This document shows positions 51,645-63,708 of a stretch of 64,000 nucleotides of DNA, one piece after another. Origin of the DNA: Rosenbergiella gaditana (GTDB lineage Bacteria; Pseudomonadota; Gammaproteobacteria; Enterobacterales; Enterobacteriaceae); NCBI RefSeq assembly GCF_018494065.1, contig NZ_JABBFR010000010.1, positions 62,001 to 126,000 on the forward strand. The letters are read 5' to 3'. Within the stretch, counting starts at the first letter, position 1. Each line of letters opens with the position of its first letter. Below the pieces are notes generated by a model. That model did no database searches. It had not been told where the DNA came from and worked only from the letters and a program-made list of their open reading frames with translations. The translations under genes and the position numbers were made by a program.

Positions 51645-54296
51645 CTAGCCGGTATTACGCATTCCTGCGGCTACCCCAGCTATAGTCACCATTAATGCTT
51701 GTTCCACATTGGGGTCTGTAGGGAGATTATTTGCTTCAGCCTGACGAGCACGATGCAGTAACTCGGCTTGTAGTACGTTCAGCGGGTCAGTGTAGACATT
51801 ACGTAACGCTATAGATTCGGCAATCCATGGATGGTCAGCCATCAGATGCGCATCATTTGCGATAGTTAATACCGTTTTAATATCTGCCGCCAGCTGTTCG
51901 CGTAGCTGTTTTCCTAGAGGCCAAAGAGTGGGGTCAACTAAGCGTTGATCATAATACTCAGCTAGCCACAGATCAGCTTTTGCGAACACCATCTCTAACA
52001 TTCCGATACGCGTTGAAAAGAAAGGCCAATTACGGCACATTTCTTCTAAATTTTTCTGTTGGCCTTGGTCAATCGCGTTATTAAGTGCAGCCCCAGCACC
52101 TAACCATGCAGGGAGCATTAAGCGATTTTGAGTCCATGCAAAAATCCAAGGGATGGCGCGTAATGACTCGACACCGCCGGTTGGACGACGTTTAGCAGGG
52201 CGAGATCCCAACGGTAATTTACCCAGTTCTTGCTCTGGCGTAGCTGAGCGAAAGTAAGGGACAAAATCCTTATTTTCGCGAATATAACCGCGATACATCT
52301 CACAGGAGTCTGCTGATAATTGCTTCATTACCTCGCGCCATTCGGCTTTTGGCTCAGGAGGTGGAAGTAGATTCGCTTCTAAAATCGCACTGGTATAGAG
52401 GGTTAAACTCGCAATAGTGATTTCGGGTAAACCATATTTAAAACGAATCATCTCTCCTTGTTCAGTGACACGAAGACCACCTTTCAAGCTACCAGGAGGT
52501 TGTGAGAGTAAGGCTGCATGGGCGGGAGCCCCACCACGGCCAATTGATCCACCACGACCGTGAAACAGTGTTAATGCAATACCTGCTTTATTACAGGTTT
52601 TAATCAGCGCATCTTGAGCTTGGTATTGTGCCCAACTTGCAGCCATGACCCCCGCATCCTTGGCGGAATCTGAATAACCGATCATGACCATTTGTTTGCC
52701 TTGAATAAAGCCACGATACCAATCGATGCTGAGCAGTTGCGTCATGACGCTATCAGCGTTATTCAGGTCATCCAGTGTTTCGAATAACGGCGCAACCGGA
52801 AGTGCATAACGGATCCCCGCTTCTTTGAGCAGTAAATGTACAGCTAAAACATCGGAAGGTGTTTTCGCCATGGAAATCACATAGGCCGCAATGGATCCCT
52901 GAGGAACTTCAGCCGCGACTTGGCAGGTATCCAATACTTCTTGCGTCGACTCACTTGGTTGCCAGTGACGGGGTAGCAGCGGACGAGGGGAGTTGAGTTC
53001 ACGAATTAAGAAGGCTTGTTTATCGGCTTCAGACCAGCTTTCATAATCCCCCAGTCCTAAGTAACCAGTAATTTCAGAGATGGCTTCAGTGTGGCGAGTG
53101 CTCTCTTGACGTAAATCGATACGTACCAGCGGCACACCGAAACACTTCACACGACGCAGCGTGTCGAGAAGATGGCCGTTGGCGATAATCCCCATCCCGC
53201 TTTTTTGCAATGACTCATAGAGCGCATAAAGGGGCGTCCAAAGTTGTTCATTGCTGACGATGATGTCTTTAGGCGGAGGAGTTTCTTCACCTTTTAAACG
53301 TAATTCTAAGTAGCTTTGTGTAGAAATTAGTTGTGTTCTCAAACGTTTGAGAACAAAGCGATAAGGTTCTTGAATTTCTGGATCTTGGCACATTGCCTTA
53401 ACCACATCGTCACAGTTCGACATGGATAGCTCAGAAATGAGTACTGTCATATCTTTTATAAAGAGATCGGCGGCTTTCCAGCGACTAAGACGAATCGCTT
53501 GGCGAGTAACGGTTGCGGTGACGTTGGGGTTACCATCGCGATCGCCACCCATCCAAGAGGTGAATTTCACCGGTACAAAATCGACAGGGAGTGTGATGCC
53601 AAATGTGGCGTGAACTTGTTCATTGAGTTCACGTAAAAAAGCAGGAACACCTTCCCATAGGCTATTCTCGACTACCGCAAATCCCCATTTCGCTTCATCA
53701 ATCGGTGTTGGTCGCTGCTTGCGAATTTCGTCGGTATACCATGCTTGCTCGACCAGTTGGCGGAGGCGACGCATAATTTTTGAGGTTTCATAGTCGGTCA
53801 AATCATTATGGTCGAGTCGATCGAGACAGTTATTCACCTCTACCAGTTTATGGATAAGTGTCCGACGGGTTATTTCGGTAGGGTGCGCAGTTAATACTAA
53901 TTCAATCGAAAGCTCTTCAATAGCCTGACAAATATCCTTCTCAGAGATATTTTTAATTTTTTTTAATCGTTCGAAGGTGGCTTGTAACACTTCCGGTGGG
54001 CTTTCACCTGGAGATTGATGTGATACAGTTTGATACTGCTCTGCAACGTTCGTTAAATTAAGAAACTGGCTGAATGCGCGGGCAACAGGGAGTAATTCGT
54101 CATTCGACAAATTCTGTAAGGTGGTGAGCAACATTTCACGATCGTCCTCACTCCCAGAACGTGAACCTTTAGACAGTTTTCTTATTGATTCAACACGTTC
54201 TAAGATCTCATCGCCGAGGGCGTTTTTAATCGTATCGCCAAGTAGTTTTCCAAGCATACTCACGTTACTACGCATAGCTGAATATTGTTCGTTCAT
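51645..54296 (-). CDS. ppc: Phosphoenolpyruvate carboxylase
   Basis: Ppc makes oxaloacetate from phosphoenolpyruvate and bicarbonate to refill the citric acid cycle. The 883-residue protein has the catalytic His block [13 protein letters not shown] at about 135-147, [14 protein letters not shown], and the C-terminal MRNTG. Length equals E. coli Ppc (883). argE lies upstream on the same strand, 232 bases away, with no clear terminator between. Confidence 0.98.
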   Translation of the reverse strand: MNEQYSAMRSNVSMLGKLLGDTIKNALGDEILERVESIRKLSKGSRSGSEDDREMLLTTLQNLSNDELLPVARAFSQFLNLTNVAEQYQTVSHQSPGESPPEVLQATFERLKKIKNISEKDICQAIEELSIELVLTAHPTEITRRTLIHKLVEVNNCLDRLDHNDLTDYETSKIMRRLRQLVEQAWYTDEIRKQRPTPIDEAKWGFAVVENSLWEGVPAFLRELNEQVHATFGITLPVDFVPVKFTSWMGGDRDGNPNVTATVTRQAIRLSRWKAADLFIKDMTVLISELSMSNCDDVVKAMCQDPEIQEPYRFVLKRLRTQLISTQSYLELRLKGEETPPPKDIIVSNEQLWTPLYALYESLQKSGMGIIANGHLLDTLRRVKCFGVPLVRIDLRQESTRHTEAISEITGYLGLGDYESWSEADKQAFLIRELNSPRPLLPRHWQPSESTQEVLDTCQVAAEVPQGSIAAYVISMAKTPSDVLAVHLLLKEAGIRYALPVAPLFETLDDLNNADSVMTQLLSIDWYRGFIQGKQMVMIGYSDSAKDAGVMAASWAQYQAQDALIKTCNKAGIALTLFHGRGGSIGRGGAPAHAALLSQPPGSLKGGLRVTEQGEMIRFKYGLPEITIASLTLYTSAILEANLLPPPEPKAEWREVMKQLSADSCEMYRGYIRENKDFVPYFRSATPEQELGKLPLGSRPAKRRPTGGVESLRAIPWIFAWTQNRLMLPAWLGAGAALNNAIDQGQQKNLEEMCRNWPFFSTRIGMLEMVFAKADLWLAEYYDQRLVDPTLWPLGKQLREQLAADIKTVLTIANDAHLMADHPWIAESIALRNVYTDPLNVLQAELLHRARQAEANNLPTDPNVEQALMVTIAGVAAGMRNTG

Positions 54297-54528
54297 GTGA
54301 CGCTTTTACCCCTTAGCTGTTGTCTGCTCATCGATTATTGTTATTGGTTTTCTGTAACCCTATCTAGCCATTTAACTGAATGAACGTCAAATTTCAGAAA
54401 AGTGTGTAGCTATTTCAATACACACCGTATTAATGCCCTTTTAACGCTTTAGGAGCGAATTATGTTGAGCTTGTAGTCTCTATAAAGATTTTTTGTCTCT
54501 CTCTGGAGAAGGTGTCACGATCTCCCAC

Positions 54529-55674
54529 TTAGCAAAAATGGTGAATTAATTTTTTCAGTAGTTGATCAGTCGGTTCGATAAATCTTGTTTCAAGATACTC
54601 GTCAGGTTGATGTGCCTGCTCTATTGAGCCAGGCCCCAATACCAAGGTTGGGCAAAGCTGCTGAATAAAAGGCGCTTCAGTACAGTAGTTTACAATTTCT
54701 GTTTCAGTGCCTAACACTTTTTCGATTAACGCCACCATTGGATGATGAACCGGACATTCATAACCTGGGATAGGCGGGTGCAAGTCAGTGATCGTTAATC
54801 GCCCCGGCCACTGTTCGCTAATCGGGGCAAGTGCTTGTGCGAGTAATTCGTGAAGATCTGGGAGAGAGAGGCCAGGAAGAGGCCGTATATCCATATGTAA
54901 CTCACAACAGGCACAGATTCTATTGGGAGCATCACCACCGGAAATTTTGCCGAAATTCATCGTCGGATAAGGAATAACAAAACCATTGTGGTTGAAACGC
55001 TCTTTTAGCTGGCGGCGCAAACCTTGTAATTCTGTAATCGAATCATGCATCAATTCGATCGCATTGATCCCATTTTCAGGATCACTGGAGTGGCCTGAGT
55101 GACCTTCGATACGAATCGCTTTAGAGAGATGACCTTTGTGTGCCCGAACGGGTTGCAGCGAGGTGGGTTCACCGATGATCGCACAATCCGGGCGGATGGA
55201 AGTTGATTGCGCAAAGTAACTCGCGCCGGCCATCGTGGTCTCTTCATCTGCCGTGGCTAAGATATAGAGGGGTTTGGTGAGTTTACTAAGGTCTATTTCA
55301 GTAAGCGCAGTCAGGATAAAGGCAAAAAAACCTTTCATATCTGCGGTACCTAATCCATACAAACGATTATCGCGCTCAGTGAGAGTGAAAGGGTCTTGTG
55401 TCCAACGACCTTCATCATAAGGCACCGTATCAGTATGACCGGCTAGTAATAGGCCACCAGAGCCTTGACCATACTTAGCCAGTAAATTGAATTTATTACG
55501 CGTATTGGGCACAGGCTGGAGTTCAACACTAAAGCCTAATTGTTCGAACCAACCCGCGAGCAAAGTGATGAGTGGTTCATTGCTCTGATCCAGTACAGAA
55601 TCTGTACCGCTGATGGAAGGTGTAGCAACTAATTGGCGATAAAGTTCAATAAATGGCGGTAATTTGTTATTCAC
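54529..55674 (-). CDS. argE: Acetylornithine deacetylase
   Basis: ArgE releases ornithine from N-acetylornithine. The 381-residue M20 metallopeptidase has [10 protein letters not shown] (zinc ligand and catalytic Asp), DEETTMAGA, and [14 protein letters not shown]. The frame is open upstream to 55770, through the ARG boxes, but the family start (M)[14 protein letters not shown] begins at a GTG with AAAGGAGC before it. E. coli uses ATG here. It is divergent from argCBGH with a shared operator. Confidence 0.96.
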   Translation of the reverse strand: MNNKLPPFIELYRQLVATPSISGTDSVLDQSNEPLITLLAGWFEQLGFSVELQPVPNTRNKFNLLAKYGQGSGGLLLAGHTDTVPYDEGRWTQDPFTLTERDNRLYGLGTADMKGFFAFILTALTEIDLSKLTKPLYILATADEETTMAGASYFAQSTSIRPDCAIIGEPTSLQPVRAHKGHLSKAIRIEGHSGHSSDPENGINAIELMHDSITELQGLRRQLKERFNHNGFVIPYPTMNFGKISGGDAPNRICACCELHMDIRPLPGLSLPDLHELLAQALAPISEQWPGRLTITDLHPPIPGYECPVHHPMVALIEKVLGTETEIVNYCTEAPFIQQLCPTLVLGPGSIEQAHQPDEYLETRFIEPTDQLLKKLIHHFC

Positions 55675-55701
55675 TGTTGACGCTCCTTTGATTAGGATGT
55701 A

Positions 55702-55736
55702 CAAATAATCATGCAAATTATGTGAATAAAAATACA
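55702..55736. promoter_or_regulatory. Tandem ARG boxes between argE and argC
   Basis: The 14-base core TGAATAAAAATACA at 55723-55736 matches the ArgR consensus TGAATWWWWATTCA with one mismatch. A weaker core, CAAATAATCATGCA at 55702-55715, lies exactly 21 bases away, the normal spacing of paired ARG boxes. Confidence 0.8.
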
Positions 55737-55834
55737 TTATTAACCGTTGTGATGACAACGATTTATTCACGATTCAAGGGGAAGTAGTAACTTAACCCGC
55801 ACCTGTTTACGAGAGCTAAGAAAGGTCTTTTCTA

Positions 55835-56839
55835 ATGTTGAATGCATTGATTGTTGGCGCCAGCGGGTATGCCGGTGCGGAACTGGCAACCTACTTGAAT
55901 CGTCATCCTGAAGTTAACCTCGCCACACTCGCGGTGTCTGCACAAAGTGAAGATGCAGGTAAATTATTATCAGATCTTTATCCGCAACTCAAAGGTCGGC
56001 TGGATCTCACTTTACACGGGATGGTAGATCCACAGGCGTTGGCTGAACAACACGATATCGTGTTTTTAGCGACCGCTCACGAAGTGAGTCATGATTTAGC
56101 CCCGATATTTCTTAATGCTGGCTGTACGGTGTTCGATCTTTCCGGTGCCTATCGCGTCAATGATCCAGAGTTCTATACGCGTTATTACGGGTTTACTCAC
56201 CAGCACTCGGACTGGTTAGCGAAGGCCGTTTATGGGCTGGCTGAGTGGCAGGCTGAGAAAATTCAGGCCGCACAGCTGATTGCAGTACCTGGCTGTTACC
56301 CAACAGCCGCCCAATTAGCGCTGAAGCCTTTACTGGACCGCCAGTTACTGAATACTGATTTTTGGCCAGTGATTAATGCGACGAGTGGCGTAAGCGGAGC
56401 GGGTCGTAAGGCTTCGCTTAAAACAAGCTTGTGTGAAGTCAGTTTACAGCCTTATGGCATTTTTACGCATCGTCATCAGCCCGAGATTGCGGCACATCTC
56501 GGCACACCGGTTATTTTTACCCCCCACCTAGGTGATTTTCCTCGGGGAATCTCTGAAACCATCACCTGCCAGTTAAAACATACGGTATCTCGTGAAGAAA
56601 TCGCGGCTATCTTCCATCAAGCTTACGATAGTCAGCCATTGGTGCGGATTTATGATGAAGGGGTTCCAGCGTTGAAATCCGTTGTAGGGCTACCTTATTG
56701 TGATATTGGCTTTGCCGTTGAAGGTCAGCATCTGATTCTCATCAGTGTTGAAGATAATTTATTGAAAGGGGCGGCTTCCCAAGCAGTGCAATGCTTGAAT
56801 ATTCGGTTTAATTTTTCATCCACCCTTTCCTTACTTTAA
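55835..56839 (+). CDS. argC: N-acetyl-gamma-glutamyl-phosphate reductase
   Basis: ArgC is the third step of arginine synthesis. The 334-residue protein has the NADP motif [10 protein letters not shown] at 8-17, the catalytic Cys in VPGCYPTA at about 151-158, and HRHQPEI. It matches E. coli ArgC (334). It opens argCBGH, with 15 bases to argB. Confidence 0.97.
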   Translation: MLNALIVGASGYAGAELATYLNRHPEVNLATLAVSAQSEDAGKLLSDLYPQLKGRLDLTLHGMVDPQALAEQHDIVFLATAHEVSHDLAPIFLNAGCTVFDLSGAYRVNDPEFYTRYYGFTHQHSDWLAKAVYGLAEWQAEKIQAAQLIAVPGCYPTAAQLALKPLLDRQLLNTDFWPVINATSGVSGAGRKASLKTSLCEVSLQPYGIFTHRHQPEIAAHLGTPVIFTPHLGDFPRGISETITCQLKHTVSREEIAAIFHQAYDSQPLVRIYDEGVPALKSVVGLPYCDIGFAVEGQHLILISVEDNLLKGAASQAVQCLNIRFNFSSTLSLL

Positions 56840-56854
56840 AAAGAGTTATCGATT

Positions 56855-57631
56855 ATGGAAAATCCATTAATTATCAAACTAGGTGGAGTTCTGCTAGACA
56901 GTGAAGAAGCTCTGTCGCGGCTCTTTGACGCCCTGCAGCAGTATCGTAAGCAACATCAACGACCGTTGGTTATAGTTCACGGTGGGGGCTGTTTGGTTGA
57001 TGAGCTCATGAGCCAACTTAATCTTCCAGTGAAAAAGCAGAACGGATTACGCGTTACCCCAGCTGACCAAATCGATATTATCACTGGTGCTCTAGCGGGT
57101 ACGGCGAATAAGACGCTGTTAGCGTGGGCTAAAAAATATGGTATTTCAGCTGTTGGACTGTCGCTGGGCGATGGCGATATCACCCAAGTCACGCAATTGG
57201 ATGAATTGCTTGGCCACGTAGGTAAGGCCTCTGCGGGGAATCCGGCACTATTACATACACTTTTAGCCGCTGAATATTTGCCAATTATCAGTTCTATCGG
57301 TATTACTGATGGGGGGCTGCTCATGAATGTTAATGCAGACCAAGCGGCGACAGCGTTGGCAGCAGCTTTAGGTGCAGATTTGATTCTCCTTTCCGACGTA
57401 AGCGGTATCTTGGACGGCAAAGGACAAAAAATTGATCAGATGTCGGCACAAATGGCGGAAACATTGATTGATCAGGGCATCATTACTGATGGAATGATTG
57501 TGAAGGTGAATGCGGCATTAGACGCTGCGCGTACCTTAAACAGACCGATCGACATTGCCAGCTGGCGACATGCTGAAAAACTGCCAGACTTATTTAATGG
57601 CGTAGCCATTGGTACGCGGATTGTTGCGTAA
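56855..57631 (+). CDS. argB: N-acetylglutamate kinase
   Basis: ArgB phosphorylates N-acetylglutamate. The 258-residue protein has the Lys8-containing start IKLGGVLLD, the HGGG loop, the NVNADQAA substrate motif and GMIVKVNAA. Length equals the E. coli enzyme, the short form not subject to arginine feedback. argG follows after 27 bases. Confidence 0.97.
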   Translation: MENPLIIKLGGVLLDSEEALSRLFDALQQYRKQHQRPLVIVHGGGCLVDELMSQLNLPVKKQNGLRVTPADQIDIITGALAGTANKTLLAWAKKYGISAVGLSLGDGDITQVTQLDELLGHVGKASAGNPALLHTLLAAEYLPIISSIGITDGGLLMNVNADQAATALAAALGADLILLSDVSGILDGKGQKIDQMSAQMAETLIDQGIITDGMIVKVNAALDAARTLNRPIDIASWRHAEKLPDLFNGVAIGTRIVA

Positions 57632-57658
57632 ATTAAAGAATATTTTCAAGGATCTATA

Positions 57659-58867
57659 ATGCAAACTCAAAATATTAATAAAATTGTTTTAGCGTATTCA
57701 GGTGGTCTAGATACTTCGGCAATTATTCCGTGGTTAAAAGAAAATTATGGCTGTGAAGTTGTCGCATTTGTTGCCAACGTTGGCCAAGATCCTGCTGATT
57801 TAGAAGGTGTAGAGAAAAAGGCGATGCAGTCTGGGGCCAGCGAGTGCCACGTCGTTGATTTACGTGAAGAGTTTATCCGTGAATATGTCTATCCAGTACT
57901 TCAAACAGGGGCACTGTATGAAGGAACATACTTACTGGGCACCTCTATGGCGCGTCCAATTATCGCCAAGGCTCAAGTTGAAGTGGCTCTGAAAGTCGGT
58001 GCAGATGCACTATGCCACGGAGCAACCGGTAAAGGTAATGACCAAGTTCGTTTTGAGAGCACTTACGCAGCCTTAGCGCCACAACTGAAAGTGATTGCAC
58101 CATGGCGTGAGTGGAATCTACGTTCTCGTGAAGCTCTCTTGGATTACCTCAAACAGCGTGATATTCCTACAACTGCCAGTTTGGAAAAGATTTATAGCCG
58201 TGATGAAAATGCGTGGCATATCTCCACTGAAGGTGGCGTATTAGAAAGCCCTGCCAATGCTGCAAACCAAGATTGCTGGGTCTGGACTGTTGATCCCCTA
58301 GAAGCACCTGACCAACCTGAAGAAGTTACCCTGACGGTCGAGAAAGGGAAAGTTGTTGCAGTGAATGGTGAAAGACTGAGTCCGTTCCAAGCATTAGAAA
58401 AACTGAATATTCTTGGAGCAAAACACGGTGTTGGCCGGATTGATATTGTCGAGAACCGGTTAGTCGGCATGAAGTCTCGTGGCTGTTATGAAACCCCGGG
58501 CGGCACCATTATGGTAAATGCCTTACGTGCCGTTGAGCAACTGGTCTTAGACCGTGACAGCTTCAAATGGCGTGAGCAGCTTGGTTTAGAGATGTCTTAT
58601 GTTGTGTACGACGGTCGCTGGTTTACCCCAATCCGCAAAGCGCTGCAAGCCTCTGCGGAATCCTTAGCGGAAGAGCTTAATGGTGAGGTGGTTATGCGTC
58701 TTTATAAAGGTCATGCTACCGCGATCAAAAAGAAATCTGAGAATAGCCTCTATTCTGAAGAATTTGCGACCTTTGGCGAAGATGAAGTTTACGACCATAG
58801 TCATGCGGAAGGATTTATCCGTCTTTACTCGCTGTCTTCTCGTATTCGGGCATTAAAACAACAATAA
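57659..58867 (+). CDS. argG: Argininosuccinate synthase
   Basis: ArgG joins citrulline and aspartate. The 402-residue protein has the PP-loop [10 protein letters not shown] at about 12-21, [15 protein letters not shown] and [17 protein letters not shown]. This is the roughly 400-residue form; E. coli ArgG is about 447 residues and maps elsewhere. Its place between argB and argH makes a complete argCBGH run. A short hairpin (AGGTGG / CCACCT) lies before argH. Confidence 0.97.
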   Translation: MQTQNINKIVLAYSGGLDTSAIIPWLKENYGCEVVAFVANVGQDPADLEGVEKKAMQSGASECHVVDLREEFIREYVYPVLQTGALYEGTYLLGTSMARPIIAKAQVEVALKVGADALCHGATGKGNDQVRFESTYAALAPQLKVIAPWREWNLRSREALLDYLKQRDIPTTASLEKIYSRDENAWHISTEGGVLESPANAANQDCWVWTVDPLEAPDQPEEVTLTVEKGKVVAVNGERLSPFQALEKLNILGAKHGVGRIDIVENRLVGMKSRGCYETPGGTIMVNALRAVEQLVLDRDSFKWREQLGLEMSYVVYDGRWFTPIRKALQASAESLAEELNGEVVMRLYKGHATAIKKKSENSLYSEEFATFGEDEVYDHSHAEGFIRLYSLSSRIRALKQQ

Positions 58868-58920
58868 GTCTTTAGGTGGTCGCAGGGCCACCTTCTTATC
58901 TATTTTTCAGGAGAGTTACC

Positions 58921-60294
58921 ATGGCATTGTGGGGCGGACGGTTCACTCAGGCAGCCGATCAGCGGTTCAAACACTTCAACGACTCATTGCGTTTTGACTA
59001 TCGCTTAGCCGAGCAGGATATTACTGGCTCTGTGGCATGGTCGAAAGCCTTAGTTACCGTCAATGTTTTGACTCGCGAAGAGCAACAGCGTCTCGAGCAG
59101 GCACTGGTCACGTTATTGGATGAAGTGCGTGAGAACCCAATGCAAATTCTGGAAAGTGATGCTGAAGATATTCACAGTTGGGTCGAAGGTAAATTAATCG
59201 ACAAAGTCGGAGATTTAGGCAAAAAACTGCATACTGGTCGGAGTCGTAATGACCAAGTCGCGACCGATTTGAAACTATGGTGTAAATTTCAAGTCAATGA
59301 ACTGCTTACTGCTGTCCGCGCAGTGCAACGTGCATTGGTCGAGACAGCCTCAGTACACCAAGATGTAGTGATGCCGGGCTATACCCATTTGCAACGTGCT
59401 CAACCTATTACTTTTGCCCACTGGTGTTTGGCTTATACCGAGATGCTTGCGCGTGACGAAAGCCGGTTAGAGGATGCACTAAAGCGCCTCGATGTCAGCC
59501 CTCTAGGTTGTGGTGCATTGGCTGGGACCGCATACCCCATTGACCGCGAGCAATTGGCTGAGTGGCTAGGCTTCTCCAGTGCTACTCGTAATAGCCTTGA
59601 TTCAGTCTCTGACCGTGACCACGCGTTAGAATTAATGAGCCATGCTTCCATCAGCATGATGCATTTATCACGTTTCGCTGAAGATATGATTTTCTTTAAC
59701 TCAGGCGAGGCGGGATTCATTGAGCTATCCGATAAAGTAACGTCTGGCTCATCATTAATGCCACAAAAGAAAAATCCGGATGCTTTAGAGCTTATTCGTG
59801 GTAAATGCGGGCGTGTTCAGGGTGCCTTAACCGGTATGATGATGACGCTTAAGGGGTTACCTCTGGCGTACAACAAAGATATGCAAGAGGATAAAGAAGG
59901 GCTTTTTGATGCACTCGATACTTGGCTAGAGTGTCTGCATATGAGCTGCCTAGTACTAGAAGATATCCAACTTAATTCCGCGCGCTGTAAAGAAGCGGCA
60001 CAGCAAGGTTATGCGAACTCTACAGAGTTGGCTGATTATTTAGTCGCCAAAGGTGTTCCTTTCCGCGAAGCTCACCATATCGTGGGTGAAGTGGTGGTGG
60101 CTGCGATTAAACAAGGTACTCCTCTTGAACAATTAACGTTGGAGTATTTTAAACAGTTTAGCGATGTGATTGAGGACGATGTCTATCCATTACTTTCACT
60201 TGAGTCTTGCCTTGATAAGCGTAATGCCAAAGGTGGTGTCGCCCGTGAGCAAGTGGCTTATGCGATTGAGCAAGCGCGAGCTCGTTTAGCGTAA
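58921..60294 (+). CDS. argH: Argininosuccinate lyase
   Basis: ArgH releases arginine and fumarate. The 457-residue protein starts [10 protein letters not shown] and has [13 protein letters not shown], the signature [12 protein letters not shown] and [13 protein letters not shown]. An upstream in-frame start at 58876 lies next to the argG stop, but CAGGAGAG before ATG 58921 and the alignment with E. coli decide for the latter. Confidence 0.97.
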   Translation: MALWGGRFTQAADQRFKHFNDSLRFDYRLAEQDITGSVAWSKALVTVNVLTREEQQRLEQALVTLLDEVRENPMQILESDAEDIHSWVEGKLIDKVGDLGKKLHTGRSRNDQVATDLKLWCKFQVNELLTAVRAVQRALVETASVHQDVVMPGYTHLQRAQPITFAHWCLAYTEMLARDESRLEDALKRLDVSPLGCGALAGTAYPIDREQLAEWLGFSSATRNSLDSVSDRDHALELMSHASISMMHLSRFAEDMIFFNSGEAGFIELSDKVTSGSSLMPQKKNPDALELIRGKCGRVQGALTGMMMTLKGLPLAYNKDMQEDKEGLFDALDTWLECLHMSCLVLEDIQLNSARCKEAAQQGYANSTELADYLVAKGVPFREAHHIVGEVVVAAIKQGTPLEQLTLEYFKQFSDVIEDDVYPLLSLESCLDKRNAKGGVAREQVAYAIEQARARLA

Positions 60295-60321
60295 AAAAAA
60301 GCGGACGAAAATTCGTCCGCT
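60292..60321 (-). terminator. Terminator after the peroxiredoxin-glutaredoxin gene
   Basis: On the minus strand AGCGGACGAA / TTCGTCCGCT (10 bp, 2 unpaired bases, so effectively a slightly larger loop) is followed by eight T. It can also act as the end hairpin of argH. Confidence 0.85.
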
Positions 60322-60353
60322 GCCCTAGTGTGGCACTTTCTTCTTATAATTCT

Positions 60354-61088
60354 TTAGACTGCAAAGTGCTTCTCTAAATCGTCGCTACCCCCAATATGGC
60401 GGCCTCCGATAAAGACTTGTGGTACGGTAGAACGACCAGTGATAGCGCGTAAGCTAACAGTGGTAGCATCTTGTCCCAGTACCAACTCTTCATATTGTAG
60501 ACCTTTATCCTGCAATAGCTGTTTCGCTTTTGCGCAGAAAGGGCAACCTGGTTTAGTAATAATTGACACAGACTCTTGTAATTTATGGTCCGGTGCCAAG
60601 TATTTCAGCATAGTATCAGCATCGGAGACTTCAAACGGGTCGCCCGGTTGGTCTGGCTCGACGAACATTTTTTCTATTTTCCCGTCGCGCACTAGCATGG
60701 AATAACGCCATGAACGCTCACCGAACCCTAAATCACCTTTACCGACTAACATACCCATGCCGCGGCTAAAATCACCATTACCATCTGGAATGAAAGTGAT
60801 TTTCTCAGCATGTTGATCTTGTTTCCACGCATTCATCACGAAAGTATCGTTAACGGAAACACAAAGAATTTCGTCGACGCCGTGTGTCGCAAATACGCTG
60901 TGCAGTTCATTGTAACGAGGCAGGTGGCTCGATGAACACGTTGGAGTGAATGCACCAGGTAAAGAGAAAACAATCACAGTTTTATTTTTAAATAAATCGT
61001 CAGTCGTCAGATCGACCCACTTGTCACCTTGACGTGTATGAAACGTTACTTGCGGGACGTTTTTACCTTCTTGATTCTCTAATGGCAT
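60354..61088 (-). CDS. Peroxiredoxin-glutaredoxin fusion (hybrid Prx5)
   Basis: The 244-residue protein joins a peroxiredoxin domain (about 1-165) to a glutaredoxin domain (about 172-244). The peroxidatic Cys51 is in [12 protein letters not shown]; the glutaredoxin active site is Cys182 and Cys185 (GCPFC) with STVPQ as the cis-Pro loop. It closely resembles Haemophilus influenzae PGdx, which reduces peroxides with glutathione alone. A GTG at 61100 is in frame, but ATG 61086-61088 has a GGAG at good distance. It is divergent from oxyR with an OxyR site between, so it is very probably OxyR-controlled. E. coli has oxyS here instead. Confidence 0.95.
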   Translation of the reverse strand: MPLENQEGKNVPQVTFHTRQGDKWVDLTTDDLFKNKTVIVFSLPGAFTPTCSSSHLPRYNELHSVFATHGVDEILCVSVNDTFVMNAWKQDQHAEKITFIPDGNGDFSRGMGMLVGKGDLGFGERSWRYSMLVRDGKIEKMFVEPDQPGDPFEVSDADTMLKYLAPDHKLQESVSIITKPGCPFCAKAKQLLQDKGLQYEELVLGQDATTVSLRAITGRSTVPQVFIGGRHIGGSDDLEKHFAV

Positions 61089-61151
61089 CTTGTGCTCCAC
61101 TATTTGATATAGGTTAACTAATTGATGAGTTAATTATATGAGACATTCCTT

Positions 61152-61186
61152 GATAGGGCTAATCGTTCGTTGCTATGCTACCTATC
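61152..61186. promoter_or_regulatory. OxyR-binding site between oxyR and the peroxiredoxin gene
   Basis: The segment opens GATAGGG, continues CTAATCGTTCGTTGCTAT and closes ACCTATC. It repeats the E. coli oxyR autoregulatory site (GATAGGGATAATCGTTC... ACCTATC) nearly base for base and has the ATAG/CTAT spacing of an OxyR tetramer site. Confidence 0.85.
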
Positions 61187-61216
61187 GTTACGACCTATCA
61201 TGAAGGAAGGGTATTA

Positions 61217-62134
61217 ATGAACATCCGTGATCTGGAATATCTTGTTTCTCTCGCAGAACATCGTCATTTTAGACGAGCAGCTGATGCTTGTCATGTCAGC
61301 CAACCAACCTTAAGTGGGCAGATACGTAAGCTGGAAGATGAGCTGGGAGTGATGTTACTTGAAAGAACCAGTCGCAAAGTTTTATTCACGCAAGCGGGTT
61401 TACTTCTTGTTGACCAGGCACGAACAGTATTGCGGGAAGTTAAAATCTTAAAGGAGATGGCGAGCCAACAAGGTGAAACCATGTCAGGACCTTTACATAT
61501 TGGCTTAATCCCTACCGTTGGGCCGTATTTATTGCCGCATATTATTCCTATGCTTCATAAAAGTTTTCCAAAACTTGAGATGTACCTCCATGAAGCACAA
61601 ACTCATCAACTATTAGCGCAGCTCGATAGCGGAAAATTAGACTGTGCCATCATGGCGCTAGTCAAAGAGTCGGAAGCCTTTATTGAGGTTCCCTTATTTG
61701 ACGAGCCAATGAAGTTAGCCGTCTATAGCGACCATCCATGGTGCCAGCGACAAACTATACCCATGAGCGACCTTTCTGGTGAAAAGTTATTGATGCTAGA
61801 AGATGGCCATTGTTTACGTGATCAAGCGATGGGTTTCTGTTTTCAAGCAGGGGCTGATGAGGATACGCATTTTCGTGCAACGAGTCTTGAGACGTTGCGT
61901 AATATGGTCGCAGCAGGAAGTGGCGTGACATTAATGCCAGCACTCTCCGTACCGAGTGAAAGGGAAAGAGATGGTGTCTGTTATATTGGGTGTGAATCAC
62001 CAGTGCCTCAACGCACTGTTGCATTAATTTATCGGCCGGGTTCGCCTCTGCGTAGCCGCTATGAGCAACTTGCAGAGGCGATAAGCGCACATATGTACGC
62101 TTTACCCGCGGACGTATTAAAACAGTCTGTTTAA
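61217..62134 (+). CDS. oxyR: Hydrogen peroxide regulator OxyR
   Basis: OxyR is the LysR-type activator of peroxide defence. The 305-residue protein has the N-terminal winged helix ([24 protein letters not shown]) and the redox pair Cys199 and Cys208 in [16 protein letters not shown]. The frame is open 14 codons upstream, through the OxyR site; the GAAGGAAGGG before ATG 61217 and the E. coli length (305) fix the start. Its last 18 bases overlap the convergent sthA. Confidence 0.98.
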   Translation: MNIRDLEYLVSLAEHRHFRRAADACHVSQPTLSGQIRKLEDELGVMLLERTSRKVLFTQAGLLLVDQARTVLREVKILKEMASQQGETMSGPLHIGLIPTVGPYLLPHIIPMLHKSFPKLEMYLHEAQTHQLLAQLDSGKLDCAIMALVKESEAFIEVPLFDEPMKLAVYSDHPWCQRQTIPMSDLSGEKLLMLEDGHCLRDQAMGFCFQAGADEDTHFRATSLETLRNMVAAGSGVTLMPALSVPSERERDGVCYIGCESPVPQRTVALIYRPGSPLRSRYEQLAEAISAHMYALPADVLKQSV

Positions 62135-63517
62135 ACCGTTTAATGCAGCCACGCGATAGGCTTCGGCCATCGTTGGATAGTTAAAGGTGGTATTGACGAA
62201 GTACTCAATAGTATTACCACCATTTTTTTGTTCCATGATGGCTTGGCCGATATGAATAATTTCAGCGGCCCTTTCACCAAAGCAGTGTATGCCTAAAATT
62301 TCTTTGGTTTCGCGGTGGAAAAGGATTTTCAGGCTACCCACATTCATCCCGACAATTTGCGCACGTGCAAGATGTTTAAATTGCGCACGGCCCACCTCGT
62401 AAGGGACTTTCATTGCAGTAAGCTGCTGCTCTGTTTTCCCAATCGAACTGATCTCTGGAATGGTATAAATACCAGTAGGGATATCTTCAACTAGATGTGC
62501 AGTCGCCTCGCCTTTAATAATGGCTTGTGCGGCAATACGACCTTGGTCATAGGCTGCAGAGGCTAGGCTTGGATAACCAATAACATCACCTACCGCAAAG
62601 ATATGAGGTTGGCTAGTTTGATACATATTATTTACTTTTAATAAACCTCGGCCATCGGCCTCAAGTCCTGCATTCTCTAGAGAGAGTGAATCGGTATTAC
62701 CCGTCCGGCCATTCGCAAATAATAAGCAGTCTGCTTTCATTTTTTTGCCGGATTTGAGGTGCATAATCACCCCATCTTCGACACCTTCAACTTTCTCAAA
62801 CTCTTCATTGTGGCGAATAACCACGCCATTATTCCAGAAGTGGTAAGAGAGGGAATCCGACATTTCTTGGTCTAGAAAAGCTAACAGACGGTCTCGCGTG
62901 TTGATCAAGTCAACTTTTACGCCCAATCCACGGAATATAGAGGCGTACTCACAGCCTATCACGCCTGCGCCATAAATAATGACGTGGCTTGGCTCGTGTT
63001 CTAAATCTAGGATCGAATCGGAATCGTAGACGCGTGGATGAGTAAAGTCGATATTATCCGGATGATAAGGACGCGAGCCACAGGCAATCACGAATTTCTC
63101 TGCGGTCAATATTTCAACCGAGCCATCATGAGTAGTGAGTTCAAGCGTGTGTGCATCGATAAAACGTGCATCACCTTGGAACAATGCACAATGGTTTCTT
63201 TCATAAAACCCTTGGCGCATATTAGTTTGTTGCTGAATAACGTTCTCGGTATGTTTGAGAATATCAGAGAAGGAAGAACGTAGTAAGCGAGTATGGTCGC
63301 TGTATAGGGGGTTCAGATTGAACTCGATGATACGGCTAACTGCGTGACGTAAAGCTTTAGAGGGGATTGTGCCCCAGTGCGTACAACCACCACCGATATT
63401 ATGATAGCGTTCAATAACAGCAATGTGAGCACCTTGTTTCACTAGGCCCATTGCGGCACCTTCACCACCAGGTCCAGAACCAATGACAATGGCGTCGTAA
63501 TCGTAAGACTTTTTCAT
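62117..63517 (-). CDS. sthA: Soluble pyridine nucleotide transhydrogenase
   Basis: SthA moves reducing equivalents from NADPH to NAD+, balancing the two pools. The 466-residue flavoprotein has the FAD motif [13 protein letters not shown] near the N-terminus, [15 protein letters not shown], the NAD motif [13 protein letters not shown] and the interface helix [17 protein letters not shown]. Two Met codons lie close together; MKKSYDYD at 63517 is nine bases after AGGA and gives the E. coli length. It ends inside the oxyR 3' end on the other strand. Confidence 0.97.
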   Translation of the reverse strand: MKKSYDYDAIVIGSGPGGEGAAMGLVKQGAHIAVIERYHNIGGGCTHWGTIPSKALRHAVSRIIEFNLNPLYSDHTRLLRSSFSDILKHTENVIQQQTNMRQGFYERNHCALFQGDARFIDAHTLELTTHDGSVEILTAEKFVIACGSRPYHPDNIDFTHPRVYDSDSILDLEHEPSHVIIYGAGVIGCEYASIFRGLGVKVDLINTRDRLLAFLDQEMSDSLSYHFWNNGVVIRHNEEFEKVEGVEDGVIMHLKSGKKMKADCLLFANGRTGNTDSLSLENAGLEADGRGLLKVNNMYQTSQPHIFAVGDVIGYPSLASAAYDQGRIAAQAIIKGEATAHLVEDIPTGIYTIPEISSIGKTEQQLTAMKVPYEVGRAQFKHLARAQIVGMNVGSLKILFHRETKEILGIHCFGERAAEIIHIGQAIMEQKNGGNTIEYFVNTTFNYPTMAEAYRVAALNGLNRLF

Positions 63518-63708
63518 ACCCATATGTCCTATTTCTCTATACATTTTTACAACCTGATTCTAACATCTTCATGATATTAGCTAAATGGTAAAACCATTTT
63601 TCCGCATTTCTGCACAAAAAATTAAGTAACAGAGCGTAATAATGTTTCCCCCGCTGTACGCTCAAACTTTGGTATAGTCTCACCATGAAAGATAAAAAGG
63701 CAGAAGTC

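Noticed and set aside
55675..55770. In-frame N-terminal extension of argE starting at 55770
   Set aside because: It covers the ARG boxes, and a GTG with a strong ribosome site gives the family start.
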